Source of the DNA: Oscillospiraceae bacterium
GTDB lineage: Bacteria > Bacillota > Clostridia > Oscillospirales > Ruminococcaceae
Length of the DNA stretch: 64,000 bases
Assembly: GCA_021199855.1 (NCBI GenBank)
Contig: JAJQHD010000057.1
Coordinates: 62,001 to 126,000, forward strand
Direction: 5' to 3'
The number at the start of each line of letters is the position of its first letter. The stretch's first letter is position 1. The notes beneath the pieces are model-generated. The model had not been told where the DNA came from, made no database searches, and worked only from the letters and a program-made list of their open reading frames with translations. This document shows positions 60,522 to 64,000 of this stretch, piece by piece. The position numbers were made by a program, and so were the translations under genes.

Positions 60522-61320
60522 TGATCGGCTTGAATCCGCCGTCAGTCAGAATGTATACTTCTTTAAATCCGCTTTTTTGGAGAAGCCCCGCCGCCGTATC
60601 GAACCCATAAAGAAGTTTCGATTTGTCGTGGCAGTCGGATGAGATTATAACCCGACCGTTCTTTTCTTTGATTCGCCTGAGGCACTTCTCGGACGGGTAG
60701 GGAACTGTCCTATAGCCTCTTGCCATAGCCCCGGTGTTCACTTCAAACAGAGCGTCCGTCTTCAGGAGCTCGTCAAGAGCTGTCATCTCGGCATCAATGA
60801 ATCTTCGGTTTGCGGTGTCATCTAGTCCTGAAAACAGCGTGACAAGGTCAAAGTGTCCGATAATCTGGCAACCGGTCATCTCAACGACCCTGCTTTCCAG
60901 CTCAAAATAAGCTTCGCAAAGCGACATCATATATCCGTCAAAATACTTCTCACAAGTATTTTTAAGCCGTTCCTTAGACCAGTCAACCGCCTCGTACTCA
61001 TCGCCGATTTTGAGGTAGTGAACCGACCCGATTTTGTAGTCATATTCGTCCTCAAGTCCGGAAATCTCGGTGAAGCAATCCCTTTCGACTCCCAAGAATA
61101 TCTCGATTTCATCCCGATATTTAGCCTTCAGAGCCTTGATACATTCGATATACCCACGTTCATCGCTCATACCGTCAACTTTAGGATTCCCGGTGAAGCT
61201 GTGGGAAGAAAACCCAAGCGAAGTCATCCCGAGCTTTAAAGCCTCTTTGACAACTTCTTCTGCTTCATCTTTTCCATCGCAGAAGGTGCAGTGAGTGTGC
61301 AGATTTTGTAGGGGAATCAT
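60508..61320 (-). CDS. hisK: Histidinol-phosphatase, PHP family
   Basis: A 270-residue PHP-fold phosphatase of the HisK/HisJ type. It has [19 protein letters not shown] (metal His pair), [30 protein letters not shown] and [11 protein letters not shown], the spread metal ligands of the trinuclear site. It removes phosphate from L-histidinol phosphate, the penultimate step of histidine synthesis. The ATG overlaps the hisIE stop by 4 nt (ATGA). The operon position makes the function firm. Confidence 0.92.
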   Translation of the reverse strand: MIPLQNLHTHCTFCDGKDEAEEVVKEALKLGMTSLGFSSHSFTGNPKVDGMSDERGYIECIKALKAKYRDEIEIFLGVERDCFTEISGLEDEYDYKIGSVHYLKIGDEYEAVDWSKERLKNTCEKYFDGYMMSLCEAYFELESRVVEMTGCQIIGHFDLVTLFSGLDDTANRRFIDAEMTALDELLKTDALFEVNTGAMARGYRTVPYPSEKCLRRIKEKNGRVIISSDCHDKSKLLYGFDTAAGLLQKSGFKEVYILTDGGFKPIRLET

Positions 61321-61979
61321 ACCATCTTCTCCTGCTTGACTTTTTTGTCGACAACCAGGCTGTCTTTTACATGCCGGCTCGCAAGCTCGTCCCAGATGTC
61401 GTCAAGACTGATTCCCGATTCCGCCATCAGAACGAACAGGTGATATATAAGGTCTGAAATCTCGTAAACGGTCTCCTTCTTGTCCTCCGCCTTGCCTGCG
61501 ATAATGACTTCGGTGCACTCCTCGCCGACTTTCTTCAAAATCTTGTCAAGACCCTTGTCGAAGAGATAGGTGGTGTAGGAACCCTCCTTCGGGCTGTCCT
61601 TTCTCCCGGAAATCTGGTCGTAGAGCTCCTGATAGCTGAAATCCGAAAGAGTTTCTGATTGGTAGACTTTGTCGTTGAAGCAGCTGTCCGTCCCCGTGTG
61701 GCAGGCGGGACCGTCCTTCTCGACCGAAACAACCAAGGCGTCCCTGTCGCAGTCGGCAGTAATACTCACGATGTGCTGATAATTTCCACTTGTCTCGCCC
61801 TTCAGCCATAACTCCTGCCGTGAACGTGACCAGAAGCAGGTGAGTCCTTTCTCAATAGAAACCCCGAGGCTTTCCCGATTCATGTATGCCAGGGTCAATA
61901 CCTTTCCAGACTTAGCATCCACCACAATTGCAGGAATAAGCCCGTTACTATCAAATTTTAATTCATCTATATTAAGCAT
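61317..61979 (-). CDS. hisIE: Bifunctional phosphoribosyl-AMP cyclohydrolase / phosphoribosyl-ATP diphosphatase
   Basis: A 220-residue fusion. Residues 1-110 are HisI ([55 protein letters not shown]; zinc cysteines present). Residues about 125-205 are HisE ([30 protein letters not shown]). The two domains catalyse steps 2 and 3 of histidine synthesis, in the usual I-E order. It lies 8 nt after hisF and overlaps hisK by 4 nt. Confidence 0.95.
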   Translation of the reverse strand: MLNIDELKFDSNGLIPAIVVDAKSGKVLTLAYMNRESLGVSIEKGLTCFWSRSRQELWLKGETSGNYQHIVSITADCDRDALVVSVEKDGPACHTGTDSCFNDKVYQSETLSDFSYQELYDQISGRKDSPKEGSYTTYLFDKGLDKILKKVGEECTEVIIAGKAEDKKETVYEISDLIYHLFVLMAESGISLDDIWDELASRHVKDSLVVDKKVKQEKMV

Positions 61980-61987
61980 TTCATCAC

Positions 61988-62746
61988 CTATATTCTCATG
62001 TTGATGCCATTTTCGGCAAGATATTTCTTCAGATCCCTGATATCAATCGTCCCGAAGTGGAAGATAGATGCCGCCAACCCTGCATCTACTTTATCGAGTG
62101 TCCTGAAGAGCTCTAAAAAGTCTTCTTTTTTACCTGCACCGCCCGAAGCGATAACCGGGATACTCACGGCGTCCGAAACCGCCTTCAGCATTTCGAGGTC
62201 GAATCCATCCTTGACACCGTCGGTGTCGATTGAGTTGAGGACAATCTCCCCGGCACCGAGACTCTCGCCATATTTCGCCCACTCGACCGCATCAAGCTCG
62301 GTTCTGACTCTATTTCCCTTGGTGAAGACGGTGAATCCGCGTTCCGTTCTCTTGGCATCTATGCTCAGAACCACGCACTGCGACCCGTAAAGCTCTGCCG
62401 CTTGACGGATAAGCTCCGGATTCGCAATAGCTCCCGAGTTGACGCTCACCTTGTCGGCGCCGCATTTAAGCGCCATATCGAAATCGTCTATTGAGTTGAT
62501 TCCTCCGCCAACCGTAAGCGGAATAAACACATTCTCAGCAGTCTTTCTGAGAACATCCCAGATAAGCCGTCTCCCATCGCTGGAAGCCGTGATATCGTAG
62601 AAGACCAGTTCATCAGCGCCGGAACTACTATAAAATTCCGCCAGCGAAATCGGGTCGGAAACATCTTCAAGTCCTTCAAATTTCGTTCCTTTGACAACCC
62701 TGCCGTTCCTGACGTCCAGACAGGGAATAATCCTTTTTGTAATCAT
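61988..62746 (-). CDS. hisF: Imidazole glycerol phosphate synthase subunit HisF
   Basis: A 252-residue (beta/alpha)8 cyclase. It starts [22 protein letters not shown] with the catalytic Asp; further motifs are [32 protein letters not shown] and [18 protein letters not shown] (second catalytic Asp). With HisH it turns PRFAR and glutamine-derived ammonia into IGP and AICAR. It overlaps hisA by 4 nt (ATGA). Confidence 0.96.
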   Translation of the reverse strand: MITKRIIPCLDVRNGRVVKGTKFEGLEDVSDPISLAEFYSSSGADELVFYDITASSDGRRLIWDVLRKTAENVFIPLTVGGGINSIDDFDMALKCGADKVSVNSGAIANPELIRQAAELYGSQCVVLSIDAKRTERGFTVFTKGNRVRTELDAVEWAKYGESLGAGEIVLNSIDTDGVKDGFDLEMLKAVSDAVSIPVIASGGAGKKEDFLELFRTLDKVDAGLAASIFHFGTIDIRDLKKYLAENGINMRI

Positions 62747-63456
62747 CTTGCCACCTCAATTGCTTTCACAATATCAATAAGCCCAGTATAGTAAGCCTTT
62801 CCTATGATAGCTCCCGAAACTCCGACTTTTTTTAGCTCCGTAATCTCTTCGAGAGCCGTAACACCTCCGGAAGCGACAATCTGGATAGCAGGGAAGTCCT
62901 GGCAAAGCTTCTCGTAAAGAGCGATATTCGTGCCTTTAAGAGCGCCATCTCTTGAAATGTCAGTGCAGATAACCGTTTTCACTCCGACAGCCTGCATATC
63001 TCTCATAAAATCTTCGATAGACAGCCCACTGTCCGAAAGCCACCCGGAAATCCGGACGCTTCCGTTCAATATATCAGCGCCAACCGCAATTTTATCTCCG
63101 TAAAGCGACACAGCTTTACATAAGAAATCTCTGTCCGTAACAGCCGCAGTGCCGATTATAATTCTGCTGAGCCCATTCGATAAGTACTTTTCAACTGTTT
63201 CAATAGTCCGGATTCCTCCGCCAACTTCGACAAATATGCCGGTTTTACTTGCAATTTCTGAAATAATGCTTAAATTCGGCGTATCTCCACTCTTTGCGCC
63301 GTCCAGATCGACGATGTGCAAATATTCGGCGCCGAGCTCTTTTAGTCTCATAGCCGCTTCAACTGGATCGCCGTAGTCGGTCTTCTTCGAATAGTCGCCC
63401 TTGTAAAGCCGAACTGCTTTACCGCCTAGAATATCAACGGCGGGATAAATCTTCAT
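62743..63456 (-). CDS. hisA: ProFAR isomerase
   Basis: A 237-residue (beta/alpha)8 isomerase related to HisF: YPAVDILGGKAVRLYKGDYSKKT, HIVDLDGAKSG, VEVGGGIRTIETVEKYL, RIIIGTAAV and VICTDISRDGALKGTN. It converts ProFAR to PRFAR. GAGGAATT precedes the ATG; it lies 12 nt after hisH and overlaps hisF by 4 nt. Confidence 0.96.
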   Translation of the reverse strand: MKIYPAVDILGGKAVRLYKGDYSKKTDYGDPVEAAMRLKELGAEYLHIVDLDGAKSGDTPNLSIISEIASKTGIFVEVGGGIRTIETVEKYLSNGLSRIIIGTAAVTDRDFLCKAVSLYGDKIAVGADILNGSVRISGWLSDSGLSIEDFMRDMQAVGVKTVICTDISRDGALKGTNIALYEKLCQDFPAIQIVASGGVTALEEITELKKVGVSGAIIGKAYYTGLIDIVKAIEVAR

Positions 63457-63468
63457 AATAATTCCTCA

Positions 63469-64000
63469 CTAACTCAGCTCGCAGAAAGCCTTCAGAATTT
63501 TAAGCCCTTTTTCTCCGCTTTTCTCCGGATGGAACTGGCAACCGTATACGTTATCCTTCCAGACCGTCGCCGTCACTGTTTTCGAGTACTCAGTAACCGC
63601 CGCCGTATCGGATTCACACTCAGTAGCATAGTAGGAGTGCACGAAGTAGACGTGGTCGCCCTGCTCATTATATTTGAATATTGAGCACTCCGGCATCGTT
63701 ATTTCAAGCGAATTCCACCCGATGTGCGGAATCTTCAGGTTCTCGTCAACATACCCTTTCAGCGGAACTACCTTTCCCGGAATAAGCCCAAGACCCTTGT
63801 GTACACCATACTCATAGCTTTTATCAAAAAGTAGTTGCATCCCGAGGCAGATGCCGAGTAGCGGTTTGCCATTCTCAGTTTCTTCTTTAATCAAATCCGC
63901 AAGCCCCGACTCACGAAGTTTGTTTATAGCACCCTCAAAAGCTCCCACACCCGGGAGAATGAGTCGTTCAGCGCTCCTGATCTTGCCCGGGTCAGCCGTA
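63469..64000 (-). CDS. hisH: Imidazole glycerol phosphate synthase subunit HisH, 5' end outside window
   Basis: The visible 176 residues are a class I glutamine amidotransferase. The frame is open to the window edge (TADPGKIRSAERLILPGVGAF), so the start lies beyond 64000; a GTG at 63948 is internal. The nucleophile is in LLGICLGMQLLF, followed by VPHIGWNS-like PHIGWN, YFVHSYY and the catalytic VYGCQFHPEKSGEKGL. It supplies ammonia to HisF. It is the most upstream his gene visible. Confidence 0.94.
   Translation of the reverse strand, partial: TADPGKIRSAERLILPGVGAFEGAINKLRESGLADLIKEETENGKPLLGICLGMQLLFDKSYEYGVHKGLGLIPGKVVPLKGYVDENLKIPHIGWNSLEITMPECSIFKYNEQGDHVYFVHSYYATECESDTAAVTEYSKTVTATVWKDNVYGCQFHPEKSGEKGLKILKAFCELS

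Overview
The window looks like a chromosomal segment of a Gram-positive gut-type clostridium, probably in the Oscillospirales/Ruminococcaceae range. This is inferred from gene content and order: RNase J - GdpP - L9 - DnaB - TilS - Hpt - FtsH, RqcP beside HU, AsnA-type asparagine synthetase, and strong AGGAGG ribosome-binding sites with frequent TTG/GTG starts. No tRNA, rRNA, CRISPR array, insertion sequence or prophage gene was seen.

Layout. 1-508: start of a CapA-like lipoprotein gene, cut by the window edge. 660-5577: two divergent uronate operons (uxuA-uxuB on minus; eda-kdgK on plus) around a shared promoter region; together they take mannonate and KDG to pyruvate and glyceraldehyde-3-phosphate. 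5611-14061 (minus): a probable cell-surface system. A response regulator and histidine kinase precede a VTC-domain protein, a DUF4956 membrane protein, a large beta-helix lipoprotein, a GT2 glycosyltransferase, a phosphodiester-glycosidase-like protein and a small membrane protein. The same 18-bp direct-repeat box lies before the regulator gene and before the VTC gene, which ties the regulator to the operon. 14213-24258 (minus): rqcP, HU, a SpoVB/MurJ-like flippase, a YwaF-like protein, a divergent type II topoisomerase pair, and an ECF sigma factor with a probable membrane partner.

24592-29015 (plus): an ArgC-like protein without the catalytic cysteine, HflX, and a nucleotidyltransferase/phosphomannomutase-like gene broken by a frameshift. 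29184-38797: conserved housekeeping run. 38931-46707: uracil permease, Hsp20 under a tandem CIRCE operator, a DUF3737 protein, a PatB-type C-S lyase, a MutS-like ATPase, and two secreted or anchored proteins.

47055-59248 (plus) is an accessory, defence-type island: WYL regulator, an M-subunit-like protein, an AlbA/Schlafen ATPase inside a 67-bp direct repeat, a relic of a DUF1016 nuclease gene, an Eco57I-type methylase half, a GIY-YIG/helicase protein that carries the other methylase half, a small coiled-coil protein, a DUF262-HNH protein, and an ADP-ribosylglycohydrolase fused to a MESH1-like HD domain. The island is bracketed by two diverged copies of the 3' end of an Fn3-protein gene. 59473-64000 (minus): the end of a histidine operon (hisH-hisA-hisF-hisIE-hisK) followed by asnA.

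The observations I rank highest are the regulator-box/VTC system, the split and reordered methyltransferase with its removable Schlafen module, the cysteine-less ArgC, and the tandem CIRCE operator.
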